This document shows positions 26,642 to 34,969 of a stretch of DNA of 64,000 nt, one piece after another (within the stretch, counting starts at the first letter, position 1; each line of letters opens with the position of its first letter). The DNA comes from an uncultured Acetatifactor sp. (GTDB taxonomy: Bacteria; Bacillota; Clostridia; Lachnospirales; Lachnospiraceae), in the NCBI GenBank assembly GCA_934436435.1, contig CAKSAN010000011.1, positions 1 to 64,000 on the forward strand, given 5' to 3'. The notes below the pieces were generated by a model that was given only the letters and a program-made list of their open reading frames with translations, made no database searches and was not told where the DNA came from. The translations under genes were made by a program, and so were the position numbers.

Positions 26642-26796
26642 GCAATGAGCCGCGCATAGGTATAGTGAAGACAGCGATGGGTGCTTGCGCACAAATCGCT
26701 GTCTTTACTTATGCCGTGATGCGGCGAACGCCGCGATATGAAATAAGATTGACAGCGCTCTATGCTGACAATCTTATGAATAGCGTGGCTCATTGC
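26642..26796. repeat. Cloverleaf-like multi-hairpin element
   Basis: An outer stem (26642-26655 with 26783-26796, 13 of 14 paired plus a G-T) encloses three hairpins: 26665-26708 (13 of 14 bp), GCGGC/GCCGC at about 26721-26734, and ATAAGATTG/CAATCTTAT at 26743-26777. No reading frame is credible. It lies in the convergent CDF-leuD spacer. Confidence 0.6.
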
Positions 26797-26842
26797 GGAT
26801 GGCAGTTTTAAACCGGGCGAACGCCCACGTTGGATATGTCAG

Positions 26843-27138
26843 GGGCACAAACTCTTATAATTCCAAGATTGTACCCTCTCCGTCAAGAGTTGTGGGCACA
26901 GAGTGGCTTATCTCCTTGTACTGTGCCCATTTTAAAACAGGCTGCGGGCACAGATAGACTTATTCCCTTGTGCTGTGCCCATTTTAGAACAAACCGTGGG
27001 CACAGCGCAGCTCACCTTCTTGTACTGTGCCCATTTTAAAACAAGCTGTGGGCACAGCGCGACGCGTTCTCTTGCATTGTACCCATTTTTAAACAAAAGG
27101 AAGGGCACAGACATCGAATTTATCGTTGCTGTGCCCTT
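26843..27138. repeat. Tandem array of six 52-bp hairpin units
   Basis: Left arms GGGCACAG (or GGGCACAA) start at 26843, 26894, 26946, 26998, 27050 and 27103; right arms CTGTGCCC (or TTGTACCC) end at 26876, 26938, 26980, 27032, 27084 and about 27136. Most right arms are followed by ATTTTAAAACA, so each unit is a potential weak terminator; the last one extends to a 10-bp stem and probably ends leuCD. Confidence 0.75.
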
Positions 27139-27166
27139 TCCTTGGAAATACATATATTTATTTGAC

Positions 27167-27180
27167 TAACTTTCCATTTA
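27167..27180 (-). repeat. Stop-codon repeat, copy 2 (leuD)
   Basis: Read on the minus strand this is TAAATGGAAAGTTA and its TAA is the leuD stop codon. With copy 1 it forms exact inverted ends around the whole 26.6-27.2 kb spacer. Confidence 0.7.
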
Positions 27181-27669
27181 ATCCTGGCTGTTGATGTAGT
27201 TGATCAGACCTTCTGCGGCAATGATCTTCTGCATGAACTCGGGGAACGCCTGTCCCTGGAAGCTCTCGCCGGTGGTGAGATCTTTGATCACACCGGTATT
27301 GAAATCGATCTCGACTTCATCGCCGTTCTGGATCTTCTGGGATGCCTCGGGACACTCGATGATGGGAAGTCCGATGTTGATGGCATTACGGTAGAAGATT
27401 CTGGCGAAGGTCTCTGCGATGACGCAGCTGACACCTGCTGCCTTGATGGCGATGGGGGCATGCTCTCTGGAAGAGCCACAGCCGAAGTTCTTCTCCGCTA
27501 CGATGATGTCACCCTTTTTTACATTCCTGATAAAATCCTTGTCGATATCCTCCATGCAGTGGGTGGCCAGTTCTGCGGGATCGGAGGAATTCAGATATCT
27601 TGCGGGAATGATAACGTCGGTATCCACGTTATCTCCGAATTTGAAAACTGTTCCTTTTGCGTTGTTCAT
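27178..27669 (-). CDS. leuD: 3-isopropylmalate dehydratase small subunit
   Basis: Small subunit of isopropylmalate isomerase in leucine synthesis. The 163-residue protein carries the swivelling aconitase domain: [61 protein letters not shown]. Length is right for the LeuCD two-protein type. AAAGGT precedes its ATG, 36 bp after leuC. leuB, the next step, is at 53-54 kb, so the leucine genes are split within this window. Confidence 0.97.
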   Translation of the reverse strand: MNNAKGTVFKFGDNVDTDVIIPARYLNSSDPAELATHCMEDIDKDFIRNVKKGDIIVAEKNFGCGSSREHAPIAIKAAGVSCVIAETFARIFYRNAINIGLPIIECPEASQKIQNGDEVEIDFNTGVIKDLTTGESFQGQAFPEFMQKIIAAEGLINYINSQD

Positions 27670-27705
27670 TGTTCCGTTACCTTTCTATTTCAAATGTAGG
27701 ATAAA

Positions 27706-28977
27706 TTATTTCAGTTCTCCTGGGCAGGAGATCTTGCCGGTGATGGCACTGGCTGCCGCTACTGCGGGGCTTGCCAGATAGATCTCGGATTTTACATGAC
27801 CCATACGTCCGACGAAGTTACGGTTGGTGGTGGAGACACATCTCTCGCCTTCTGCCAGAATACCCATGTAGCCGCCAAGACAGGGACCGCAGGTAGGGGT
27901 GCTCACAACTGCACCAGCTTCGATGAAGGTCTTAAGAAGTCCCTCTTCCATGGCCTGCATATAGATGGACTGTGTGGCGGGGATCACGATGCAGCGCATA
28001 CCCTTTGCCACATGTCTGCCCTGAAGTACCTTTGCAGCGGTACGCAGGTCATCGATACGGCCATTGGTACAGGAGCCGATAACTACCTGATCGATGGCAA
28101 TGGGCTCCATCTCGTGAATCTCATCGATGGTATGTGTGTTCTCCGGCAGATGGGGAAAGGCCACAGTAGGACGTAACGTACTTAAATCTATAGTATACTC
28201 CGCATCGTACTGCGCATCCGGATCTGCTTCGAATACCTTATAGGGACGCTTGGAATGCTCTTCCATGTAAGCGATGGCTTTCTCATCCACAGGGAAAATT
28301 CCGTTCTTGCCGCCGGCTTCGATCGCCATGTTGGCAATGGTGAAGCGGTCATCCATGGACAGATTGGCAATGCCGTCTCCCACGAACTCCATGGACTTGT
28401 ACAGTGCGCCGTCCACACCGATCATGCCGATAATGTGCAAGATCACGTCTTTACCGCTGACCCATTCGGAAGGTTTGCCGGTCAGGTTAAATTTGATGGC
28501 GGAAGGCACCTTGAACCATGCCTTACCGGTCGCCATACCGGCTGCCATATCGGTACTTCCCACACCGGTAGAAAATGCTCCCAGGGCACCATAAGTACAG
28601 GTATGAGAATCTGCACCGATGATCACATCACCTGCTACAGTAAGTCCTTTCTCCGGAAGCAGAGCATGCTCGATACCCATCTCTCCCACTTCAAAATAAT
28701 TGGTAATCTCATTGCGTCTTGCAAATTCGCGGACACATTTGCAATGCTCCGCAGATTTGATATCCTTATTGGGAACAAAATGATCCGGTACCAGTGCGAT
28801 TTTGTCCTTATCAAACACTCCCTGCACCTTCATTTTATCCATCTCTTTGATTGCCACCGGGCTGGTAATATCATTGCCCAATACCAGATCCAGCTGTGCC
28901 TCGATCAGCTGTCCTGCCTGTACCTGCGCAAGGCCCGCTGCCTGTGCAAGTATCTTCTGTGTCATTGTCATTCCCAT
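27706..28977 (-). CDS. leuC: 3-isopropylmalate dehydratase large subunit
   Basis: Catalytic subunit carrying the 4Fe-4S cluster that isomerises 2- to 3-isopropylmalate. The 423-residue protein is of the short HacA-like type found in anaerobes. Cluster Cys are in [14 protein letters not shown] and [13 protein letters not shown]; substrate loops include [29 protein letters not shown] stands 10 nt before the ATG. It has its own promoter and forms an operon with leuD. The 40-nt leader leaves no room for a T-box or leader peptide. Confidence 0.97.
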   Translation of the reverse strand: MGMTMTQKILAQAAGLAQVQAGQLIEAQLDLVLGNDITSPVAIKEMDKMKVQGVFDKDKIALVPDHFVPNKDIKSAEHCKCVREFARRNEITNYFEVGEMGIEHALLPEKGLTVAGDVIIGADSHTCTYGALGAFSTGVGSTDMAAGMATGKAWFKVPSAIKFNLTGKPSEWVSGKDVILHIIGMIGVDGALYKSMEFVGDGIANLSMDDRFTIANMAIEAGGKNGIFPVDEKAIAYMEEHSKRPYKVFEADPDAQYDAEYTIDLSTLRPTVAFPHLPENTHTIDEIHEMEPIAIDQVVIGSCTNGRIDDLRTAAKVLQGRHVAKGMRCIVIPATQSIYMQAMEEGLLKTFIEAGAVVSTPTCGPCLGGYMGILAEGERCVSTTNRNFVGRMGHVKSEIYLASPAVAAASAITGKISCPGELK

Positions 28978-29026
28978 TGTTTACTGCTCCTTTTTTCTTC
29001 TTGCTGTGCCTTACTGCACGTTCTTA

Positions 29027-29055
29027 ATTGTAGCACACTCATTTGTAATTGAAAA
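29027..29055 (-). promoter_or_regulatory. leuCD promoter
   Basis: Extended -10 TGCTACAAT (complement of 29027-29035) with a weak -35 TTTTCA at 17 bp. The -35 directly abuts the terminator of the sensor kinase gene. Confidence 0.6.
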
Positions 29056-29092
29056 CATCCACATTTAACGTATTTCTACGAAAATGTGGATG
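29056..29092 (-). terminator. Terminator of two-component operon
   Basis: CATCCACATTT/AAATGTGGATG stem (arms 29056-29066, 29082-29092), followed on the minus strand by TTTTC. Confidence 0.75.
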
Positions 29093-29152
29093 CTTTAGCC
29101 CTAAAATATTGATTTATTTTAACATTGAACCATAATACTTTTTATGATTCTG

Positions 29153-31645
29153 TCACTGGTTTTCCCTCATATCTTCCGGTGATGCCGCACTCGAAACATC
29201 CCCCGGATCTCCGCTTTCCCGCTTTACTTTCCAGGTCAGTACCACCTTAAACAGGTCTCCGTCCAGTTCGATCCTGAACTTCCCGCCCTGCAGTTCCGTG
29301 AAGCTCTTGGCAATTGCCAACCCCAGTCCGCTGCCTTCCGTGTTCCGGGAAGCATCGCCTCTGACGAACCGTTCCGTCAGTTCCTCTCCGGATACGGACA
29401 GCTCCTGTGCCGTGATATTTTTTAGGATGATCGTCACATCCTCTTTTGCCGTGAAACCGTTGACATAGACTCTGGTGCCGGGTAACGCGTACTTGGCAAT
29501 ATTGCCAAACAGATTTTCAAAAATACGGAAGGTTTTCTGACTGTCCAACGGCACGATCACCTTCTCCTCCGGCAGGCTCATCCGCACTTCCAGTCCGGCA
29601 TTTGCCAGTTTATCTTCCATTTCAAATTCCACCTGCTTTACCATACTTACGATATCCACATCCCGGATATCCAGCGTGACATTCTGGGAATTTGCCTTGC
29701 TGACCTCAAACAGATCCTCGATCAGTGCTTTCAGCCGCAGGGATTTCCGGTCCAGCGTCTCCAGATACTCCTTGCGCTGTTCCTCCGTCACTCCCGGCTC
29801 CTGCAACAGCTTCACGTAAGTAATGATGGCCGTCAGAGGTGTCTTCAGATCATGGGATACATTGGTAATAAGCTCAGACTTCATCCGCTGGCTCTTCACT
29901 TCCTCCGCCACCGCATTGCGGAAGCCCTCTTCGATCCGGTAGATCTGCGGCTTGAAGGGTTCAAATACTCCCAGATCCTCCTCAATGGTCACATTCAGAT
30001 TGCCCTGGGCGATCTCATTGGTGGCCTTTAATAACAAACCATACTTTTTCTGTAATTTGCTGATATAGCGCCGCAGCAGAAAGTACAGTATCACAGAATA
30101 GATGATTGCGATGGTCAGTCCTCCCAGCGGCAGACTGCAGATCACCACCAGGATCAGGGCATTCCACAGCACGATCCGCAGGATCAGCTTTTTGGCATCC
30201 TTCGTCACATCAAAATGCTCTGCATCATGATAGACATCCACCACCTTATCCCTGCCAATGGAGAATCCCTTCTTCATTCCTCTCCACATTTTTTTCCAGA
30301 GAGGCACTAACAGATAACACAAGCTGTGCTGTTTCAAATACGTTCCGGCTCCTTGGACCCGCATTGCCCGCAGGGATACTCCCAAGCACCAGGCAATGAA
30401 AAACAAGGCTGCCACTGCCAGAACATTTAATGCATAGGTCAGTATTATGGTCAATAACTGTATCTGCGCACTGCTTCCACGTAAAACTGTGGCCAGCGCA
30501 TGACCGCTTCTCACCCAGGATACCAGTCCTACCACCTGTTCACTTCCAATGCCGGCGATCACCACAAGGATCACAACAATCGCCTCGACAGGCAGCTTCA
30601 GCAGCACCACCTTCTCCCAGGCTCTCTCTTCCCCAAGTCCCGGCAATACAAGCGCCAGCAGGAAGATCAACAGTGCCAGGATCAGAAACATCTGCTGACA
30701 TCCGGACAGATAATAGGATGCATACTGCTCTCCCATGGAAAAGTAAACACTGACATTGTTCATATCCTGATCATAATAAATATACTGACCGTTCTGTCCC
30801 AGACTCTGTGCCGCCTGTCTGGAGATGCAGAAGGTGATCTCACAATTTTTCGGCATTTCCAGCCGGAACATGGTATTATGACCGGAAGAGATTTCGCTGC
30901 CCATATTGGCATCCACCATTCGCGTAAGACCACAATTACGGATCACTTCCGCCGCTGTCTTGCGAAGGGTTGTCGGATCCGATCCGATCACCGTATTTCC
31001 TAAGGCTGCATCATTTCCATAGGCATCAAATACAAAAGTCAGATAAAAGCTCTGTTCCTCCGCCACAATATCCGTATCCGCCAGATTACTTAAGATCTCT
31101 CCGGTCTTCGTATCCCGGATCCTATAATCATACAAATTATTCAACTGACCAAAGGAGTTTTCCAGGGTATTGAAATGTTCTTCCAGGTATTCGCCGGTCT
31201 GCGCCGCCAAGATTCCCCGGGCCGCATAGTTTTCGGAATCTGCTCCTTCCGGTATCGTGAGCTCCTCCGTATCTCCATATGCCACTTCTGCCCGTTTCCG
31301 GTCATCATTGAGCCATTCGTTTCCCTCCGTGGGCTGCATATATAATTCCACATAGCTTAAGGAAGTCTGGTGTTCTTTGTTGTACAGATCGCGGTAGAGC
31401 AGATAGCAGTTCTGATACAGATAAGTAATCGTATTCGACGTCTCCAGTGGATCCTCAATGTATTGTTCCTTCCTCCTGCTCTCCGCTCTGCGCTCGAAGA
31501 TTCCGTAGCAGGCGGTAAAAATGCCGGAAGCTGCCAGACTGACAATCAGTCCGATGATCAGCCATTTGACTGCAGGCTTTCTGTTTCCTCGGTTTTCTCG
31601 TTTTTCCGTTGTCTCCGCTTTCACAGCCTCTGTTACCTGTTCCAT
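29153..31645 (-). CDS. Membrane sensor histidine kinase
   Basis: The sensor of a two-component pair with the response regulator encoded upstream. The 830-residue protein has a first span at about 28-50, an extracellular region of roughly 240 residues, several further spans (about 305-520), a HAMP-like segment (ATNEIAQGNLNVTIEEDL), the phospho-acceptor His in ITNVSHDLKTPLTAIITYVKLL, and an ATPase domain with FRIFENLFGNIAKYALPGTRVYV and GSGLGLAIAKSFTELQGG. The ATG at 31643-31645 is chosen (GAGAGGTG upstream). The large polytopic input region is unusual; its signal is unknown. Confidence 0.9.
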   Translation of the reverse strand: MEQVTEAVKAETTEKRENRGNRKPAVKWLIIGLIVSLAASGIFTACYGIFERRAESRRKEQYIEDPLETSNTITYLYQNCYLLYRDLYNKEHQTSLSYVELYMQPTEGNEWLNDDRKRAEVAYGDTEELTIPEGADSENYAARGILAAQTGEYLEEHFNTLENSFGQLNNLYDYRIRDTKTGEILSNLADTDIVAEEQSFYLTFVFDAYGNDAALGNTVIGSDPTTLRKTAAEVIRNCGLTRMVDANMGSEISSGHNTMFRLEMPKNCEITFCISRQAAQSLGQNGQYIYYDQDMNNVSVYFSMGEQYASYYLSGCQQMFLILALLIFLLALVLPGLGEERAWEKVVLLKLPVEAIVVILVVIAGIGSEQVVGLVSWVRSGHALATVLRGSSAQIQLLTIILTYALNVLAVAALFFIAWCLGVSLRAMRVQGAGTYLKQHSLCYLLVPLWKKMWRGMKKGFSIGRDKVVDVYHDAEHFDVTKDAKKLILRIVLWNALILVVICSLPLGGLTIAIIYSVILYFLLRRYISKLQKKYGLLLKATNEIAQGNLNVTIEEDLGVFEPFKPQIYRIEEGFRNAVAEEVKSQRMKSELITNVSHDLKTPLTAIITYVKLLQEPGVTEEQRKEYLETLDRKSLRLKALIEDLFEVSKANSQNVTLDIRDVDIVSMVKQVEFEMEDKLANAGLEVRMSLPEEKVIVPLDSQKTFRIFENLFGNIAKYALPGTRVYVNGFTAKEDVTIILKNITAQELSVSGEELTERFVRGDASRNTEGSGLGLAIAKSFTELQGGKFRIELDGDLFKVVLTWKVKRESGDPGDVSSAASPEDMRENQ

Positions 31646-31710
31646 TCTTACACCTCTCCGGCCATTTCCCTGCTCTGCCTGCCGAAACACTTTGTTTCCC
31701 ACAGCCGTAT

Positions 31711-32427
31711 TTATTGTTTGTCGATCTTATAGCCTACGCCCCATACCACTTTCAGATACTTGGGATTCCGTGGATTGATCTCTATTTTTTCCCGGATGTT
31801 CCGCACATGAACCATAATGGTATCCGTGTTGACCGCTTTCTCATTCCAGATGCGTTCGTAGATCTCATCCGCGGAAAATACTCTGCCGGGATTCTTGATT
31901 AAGAGCTGAACGATCTTGAATTCCATGGGTGTCAGTTTCACCGGTTCTCCGTCCACCGTCACTTCCACGGTCTCTTCATTCAGTTCCAGACCTCCGATGG
32001 TATACACATGGGATTTCTCCTGTTCTTCCCCGCCGACCGCCGTCAGATATTTGGAATACCTGCGCAGATGGGAATTGACGCGGGCTAAAAGTTCCAACGG
32101 AGTAAACGGCTTGGTCACATAGTCGTCCGCTCCCATATTCAGTCCCATGATCTTATCCACTTCCTCGGACTTGGCGGACAGCATGATCACCGGGAATTCC
32201 TGATTCTGTTCCCTAAGCTTCATCAGCATGGTCACCCCGTCCATCACCGGCATCATAATATCCAGAATCGCCAGATGGATCTCCTCGTTTGCCACGATCT
32301 CCAGTCCTTCCTTACCGTTGGCGGCTTTCCACACCTGATAGCCCTGATTCTTCAGATAGATCTCCACACCGTCCCTGATCTCCCGGTCATCCTCCACGAT
32401 CAGAATGTGATATTTATTGTTCTCCAT
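31711..32427 (-). CDS. OmpR-family response regulator
   Basis: DNA-binding regulator paired with the kinase. The 238-residue protein has a receiver domain with the acidic pocket EDD, the phosphorylated Asp in LAILDIMMPVMDG, the Thr/Ser in IMLSAKS and Lys in DYVTKPFTP, then a winged-helix domain ending ERIWNEKAVNTDTIMVHVRNIREKIEINPRNPKYLKVVWGVGYKID. GAGGGAG precedes the ATG. Targets unknown; its own operon is the usual one. Confidence 0.95.
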   Translation of the reverse strand: MENNKYHILIVEDDREIRDGVEIYLKNQGYQVWKAANGKEGLEIVANEEIHLAILDIMMPVMDGVTMLMKLREQNQEFPVIMLSAKSEEVDKIMGLNMGADDYVTKPFTPLELLARVNSHLRRYSKYLTAVGGEEQEKSHVYTIGGLELNEETVEVTVDGEPVKLTPMEFKIVQLLIKNPGRVFSADEIYERIWNEKAVNTDTIMVHVRNIREKIEINPRNPKYLKVVWGVGYKIDKQ

Positions 32428-32441
32428 AGCTCCCTCTCATT

Positions 32442-32472
32442 CTGCCTTTAACGGCAGGGGGTTCGAGCCCCC
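32442..32472. other. Paired hairpins resembling tRNA variable and T arms
   Basis: CTGCC-tttaac-GGCAG and GGGGG-ttcgag-CCCCC stand side by side. On the plus strand GGTTCGAGCCC matches a tRNA T-arm, but no acceptor partner, anticodon or D arm exists upstream. On the minus strand the pair lies in the response-regulator leader, directly before the ribosome binding site. It may be a tRNA fragment or a leader structure. Confidence 0.35.
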
Positions 32473-32544
32473 TCATCTCATTATGATTCTAGTTTACAAT
32501 TTCAAATTTCTTCTACAGAAAAAACGAAAGATTTTCTAAAGATA

Positions 32545-33069
32545 TTACGTCCCTGCCCTATTTTCCAGAAAGGTAAGTATTTTTACAATGGGCACGATCA
32601 GAATCCCACAGAAAAAGTTGCTGACACCGTGCACAAAATCCCAGGGCAGTCCGGCAACGATCCAGGCAATCATCCCCCGAAAACTTAAACCGTACAAAAG
32701 TGCCTGCGCCGGTGCATACAGCGTGCCGAACAAGAAGCCATGGGCAGCACACAGCAGCATATAAACAAGCGGCCGCATTTTCGCCGGGATCCTCTTCGGC
32801 AGTAACATGGCGGCTCCCCACAGCACTGTCCACAAGTACAAATAGGGAATCCACCAGGTGGCAAACCCACAGAAGATTCCATTCAGCAGTACATAAGTAT
32901 AAATGGGATACAACGCCTTTTTCCGGTATACCACAGTAAAAGCAATGGTAAAAACACCAAGGAGGTGGACATTCGGTGCCACCTCCATGATGATTTTCGA
33001 AGCGTACATCAACGCTCCCAGCATTGCAAAAACCGCCATCTCCCTGATCGTCAGTTTTCCGTTTTTCAA
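32545..33069 (-). CDS. ECF transporter S component
   Basis: Substrate-capture membrane subunit of an energy-coupling-factor vitamin importer, by fold. The 174-residue protein starts KNGKLTIREMAVFAMLGALMYASKIIMEVAPNVHLLGVF, the typical S-component first helices, and has six predicted spans. The start codon is TTG (complement of 33067-33069), with GGAG 11 nt upstream and 3 bp after the stop of the lipoprotein gene. Substrate unknown; the paired DUF4430 lipoprotein hints at a corrinoid or other vitamin. The shared EcfAA'T module is not in the window. Confidence 0.75.
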   Translation of the reverse strand: MKNGKLTIREMAVFAMLGALMYASKIIMEVAPNVHLLGVFTIAFTVVYRKKALYPIYTYVLLNGIFCGFATWWIPYLYLWTVLWGAAMLLPKRIPAKMRPLVYMLLCAAHGFLFGTLYAPAQALLYGLSFRGMIAWIVAGLPWDFVHGVSNFFCGILIVPIVKILTFLENRAGT

Positions 33070-33072
33070 CTG

Positions 33073-33552
33073 TTATTTCTCCACTTTGAAAGAATAGGTA
33101 TCTCCGGCAGTCACCGGGGTAGCGTCCACACCGGTAGAGGCATATTCGCCATTGATATAAAAGGCCCAGTAGGTCTGGTCGGTATCATAGTCTGCCGTCA
33201 CACCGTTCACCGTCTTCACATAAAGGCCGTAATCGCCCTCTTCCCCTGCAATAATGCCGATCTCGGTCAGGGCATCCCCTACATTCTCTTTGTCGGTATG
33301 AATGGTAAAGCTGCTCTCGTTGCCGTCCTTATCCGTTACCGCCAGCGTGAATTCGGTATTGCCCTCTCCTAAGTCACTGCCGTCTGCAAAGACTCCTTCC
33401 GTCTGTGCCTGTGCGGATTCCTGTATGGTTCCCTGCGTGCTGCCGTTATCCCCGGACTTGCCGCCACAGGCGGTCATCCCGGCTGCCATGGTTACTGCCA
33501 GCAGTACTCCACAGACTCTTACTTTCCATTCTCCACTTACAAATTTTTTCAT
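33073..33552 (-). CDS. DUF4430 lipoprotein
   Basis: A 159-residue lipoprotein; the signal ends with lipobox MTAC (Cys29), then a Gly/Gln linker and a single DUF4430 domain (about 62-158, FTIHTDKENVGDALTEIGIIAGEEGDYGLYVKTVNGVTADYDTDQTYWAFYINGEYA). DUF4430 is related to the C-terminal domain of transcobalamin and intrinsic factor. Next to an ECF S component it may act as an extracellular capture protein; this is inference from context and family. GGAGG precedes the ATG. No cobalamin riboswitch is visible upstream. Confidence 0.82.
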   Translation of the reverse strand: MKKFVSGEWKVRVCGVLLAVTMAAGMTACGGKSGDNGSTQGTIQESAQAQTEGVFADGSDLGEGNTEFTLAVTDKDGNESSFTIHTDKENVGDALTEIGIIAGEEGDYGLYVKTVNGVTADYDTDQTYWAFYINGEYASTGVDATPVTAGDTYSFKVEK

Positions 33553-33639
33553 AATTTTCCTCCAATTTTATTTTCTGACGATTTCACCTTCGTTGTGCAA
33601 AATCGCATCAGACCTTTTTATTTTCCGCAGCTTATATGG

Positions 33640-34296
33640 TTATACCTCATCCTCATAATACCGGATCATGCATACCAGTTCGCCGTCCTCCACGGACACT
33701 TCCGCTTCCTCTCCCAGGAATTCATTGCTGATCCCGATGGGAAAATCGTTGGTAATCACCCCATTTTCCAAAGGATACTTCATGCCCCGGATATTCACGC
33801 CTCTCGCTTCCTTCGTCAAGGCAAACAGAGACATGGTGCCCTCCAGTTCCTTCCTAAAATGCACGGCTTCGTTCTGCAGTACCAGCACCATTCCCGTGCC
33901 GTCCACGAGATACCCCACCCCGCCGTGATTTTTGAGATATAAAAGGCACTGGATATTCGCCAGGGTGTGATCAAATCTGCCGCCGGTAGCCGCGTAAATG
34001 CGAAAATCGGTATAACCCAGTTCCAGACCTTTCTTAATGGCGGCCAGCATGTCCGTATCGTCCTTGCACTCCGGCAGGCGGCAGATTTTCTCCGGAACGG
34101 TCTGCTGTAACTGTTCCACCGCCAGCTTCTCCTGTTCGCTGACCGAGTCAAAATCCCCGATGATCAGATCCGGCTCCACATTCAGGATCCCGCAATAGCT
34201 TAAGCCTCCATCCACTGCGATCACATAATCTTCCTCCGCCACAGCCAGCTCTCCCATGGTGAGATCTCCTGCACCGATCAAAATACATTTTCCCAT
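33640..34296 (-). CDS. thiN: Thiamine diphosphokinase
   Basis: Converts thiamine to thiamine diphosphate using ATP. The 218-residue protein has the family motifs VIAVDGGLSYCGILNVEPDLIIGDFDSVSE, KDDTDMLAAIKKGLELGY and ATGGRFDHTLANIQCLLYL. AAAGGAAG precedes the ATG. It is first in a unit with the DUF4430 lipoprotein 87 bp downstream and the ECF S component, so a link of that pair to thiamine or its precursors is conceivable, though thiN is often beside unrelated genes. Confidence 0.93.
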   Translation of the reverse strand: MGKCILIGAGDLTMGELAVAEEDYVIAVDGGLSYCGILNVEPDLIIGDFDSVSEQEKLAVEQLQQTVPEKICRLPECKDDTDMLAAIKKGLELGYTDFRIYAATGGRFDHTLANIQCLLYLKNHGGVGYLVDGTGMVLVLQNEAVHFRKELEGTMSLFALTKEARGVNIRGMKYPLENGVITNDFPIGISNEFLGEEAEVSVEDGELVCMIRYYEDEV

Positions 34297-34365
34297 AGTG
34301 TCTTCCTTTCCTGTAACAGTTCCGCCTGCGTCATTCCCAAAGCCTCTTTAGCACTGTTACGCACT

Positions 34366-34394
34366 ATTGTACCGTTTCTGCATTTACATTTCAA
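34366..34394 (-). promoter_or_regulatory. thiN promoter
   Basis: TTGAAA (complement of 34389-34394), 17 bp, TACAAT (34366-34371). An inverted GTAACAGT/ACTGTTAC repeat lies in the leader. Confidence 0.75.
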
Positions 34395-34417
34395 GGGATT
34401 GGGGTTATATTTGAATT

Positions 34418-34855
34418 ATGAATACTGTATATTATGACAATCAACCTCTGACCGCTGCGGAGGTCCGCAGATTGCAGACTTTGGAAAACCGATACCGAAA
34501 TGCCGCCAGAGAAGTGTTTACGAACCGGGTAGAATACTACCACAGGCTCACCGGTGGCCACTATACCTCCATCACCATAAGAGATCAGAAGACCCGTTGG
34601 GGCAGCTGCTCCTCCAGAGGCACACTGTGCTTTAACTACCGCCTGATCTACGGTCCTGCGGGGCCGTTGGATTATGTGGTGGTGCATGAGCTCTGCCACC
34701 TGACCCATATGAACCATTCCAAGGACTTCTGGAACATGGTGGAAAGCATCATGCCGGACTACCGGGTCTATAAAAAATGGCTCAGGGATCACGGACACGA
34801 ACTGACCCTGGAGGAGCATCTGCGCAGACAGGGCATTCCCATCCGGCTTAGCTGA
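34418..34855 (+). CDS. YgjP-like (DUF45) zinc metallopeptidase
   Basis: A small cytosolic metallopeptidase-like protein of the YgjP/DUF45 family. The 145-residue product has the family motif TIRDQKTRWGSCSSRGTLCFNYRLI followed by the zinc-binding VVHELCHLTHMNHSKDFWNMV (HExxH with a third ligand His further on). The start has only a weak GGGG stretch upstream, and members often have a longer N-terminus, so the true beginning is a little uncertain. It is divergent from thiN and alone on the plus strand. Confidence 0.85.
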   Translation: MNTVYYDNQPLTAAEVRRLQTLENRYRNAAREVFTNRVEYYHRLTGGHYTSITIRDQKTRWGSCSSRGTLCFNYRLIYGPAGPLDYVVVHELCHLTHMNHSKDFWNMVESIMPDYRVYKKWLRDHGHELTLEEHLRRQGIPIRLS

Positions 34856-34917
34856 ATAAACACGCCGAATCAATATCCCCACGCAGTACAAAATCTGCAC
34901 ACTCACATCATAATTGC

Positions 34918-34951
34918 AAAAGGGCGGCCAGTCTTCTCCGACAGGCCGCCC
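34918..34951 (-). terminator. Terminator of the hybrid transporter operon
   Basis: GGGCGGCC/GGCCGCCC stem (34922-34929, 34944-34951) followed by TTTT on the minus strand. Confidence 0.85.
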
Positions 34952-34969
34952 TCACCGCTATCTCTTGTT

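Noticed and set aside
26843..27138. Possible CRISPR array
   Set aside because: Repeats are inverted-arm hairpins with 52-bp period, the arms are short and variable, and no cas gene is present.
26830..27169. Plus- and minus-strand frames across the hairpin array
   Set aside because: The peptides merely translate the 52-bp repeat; no ribosome sites and no conserved domain.
28978..29050. T-box or leader-peptide control of leuCD
   Set aside because: The promoter leaves a leader of about 45 nt, too short for either; no Leu-codon run or T-box sequence was found.
33553..33640. Cobalamin or TPP riboswitch before the DUF4430/ECF pair or thiN
   Set aside because: The intergenic distance is 87 bp and no conserved riboswitch core is visible here or in the thiN leader.
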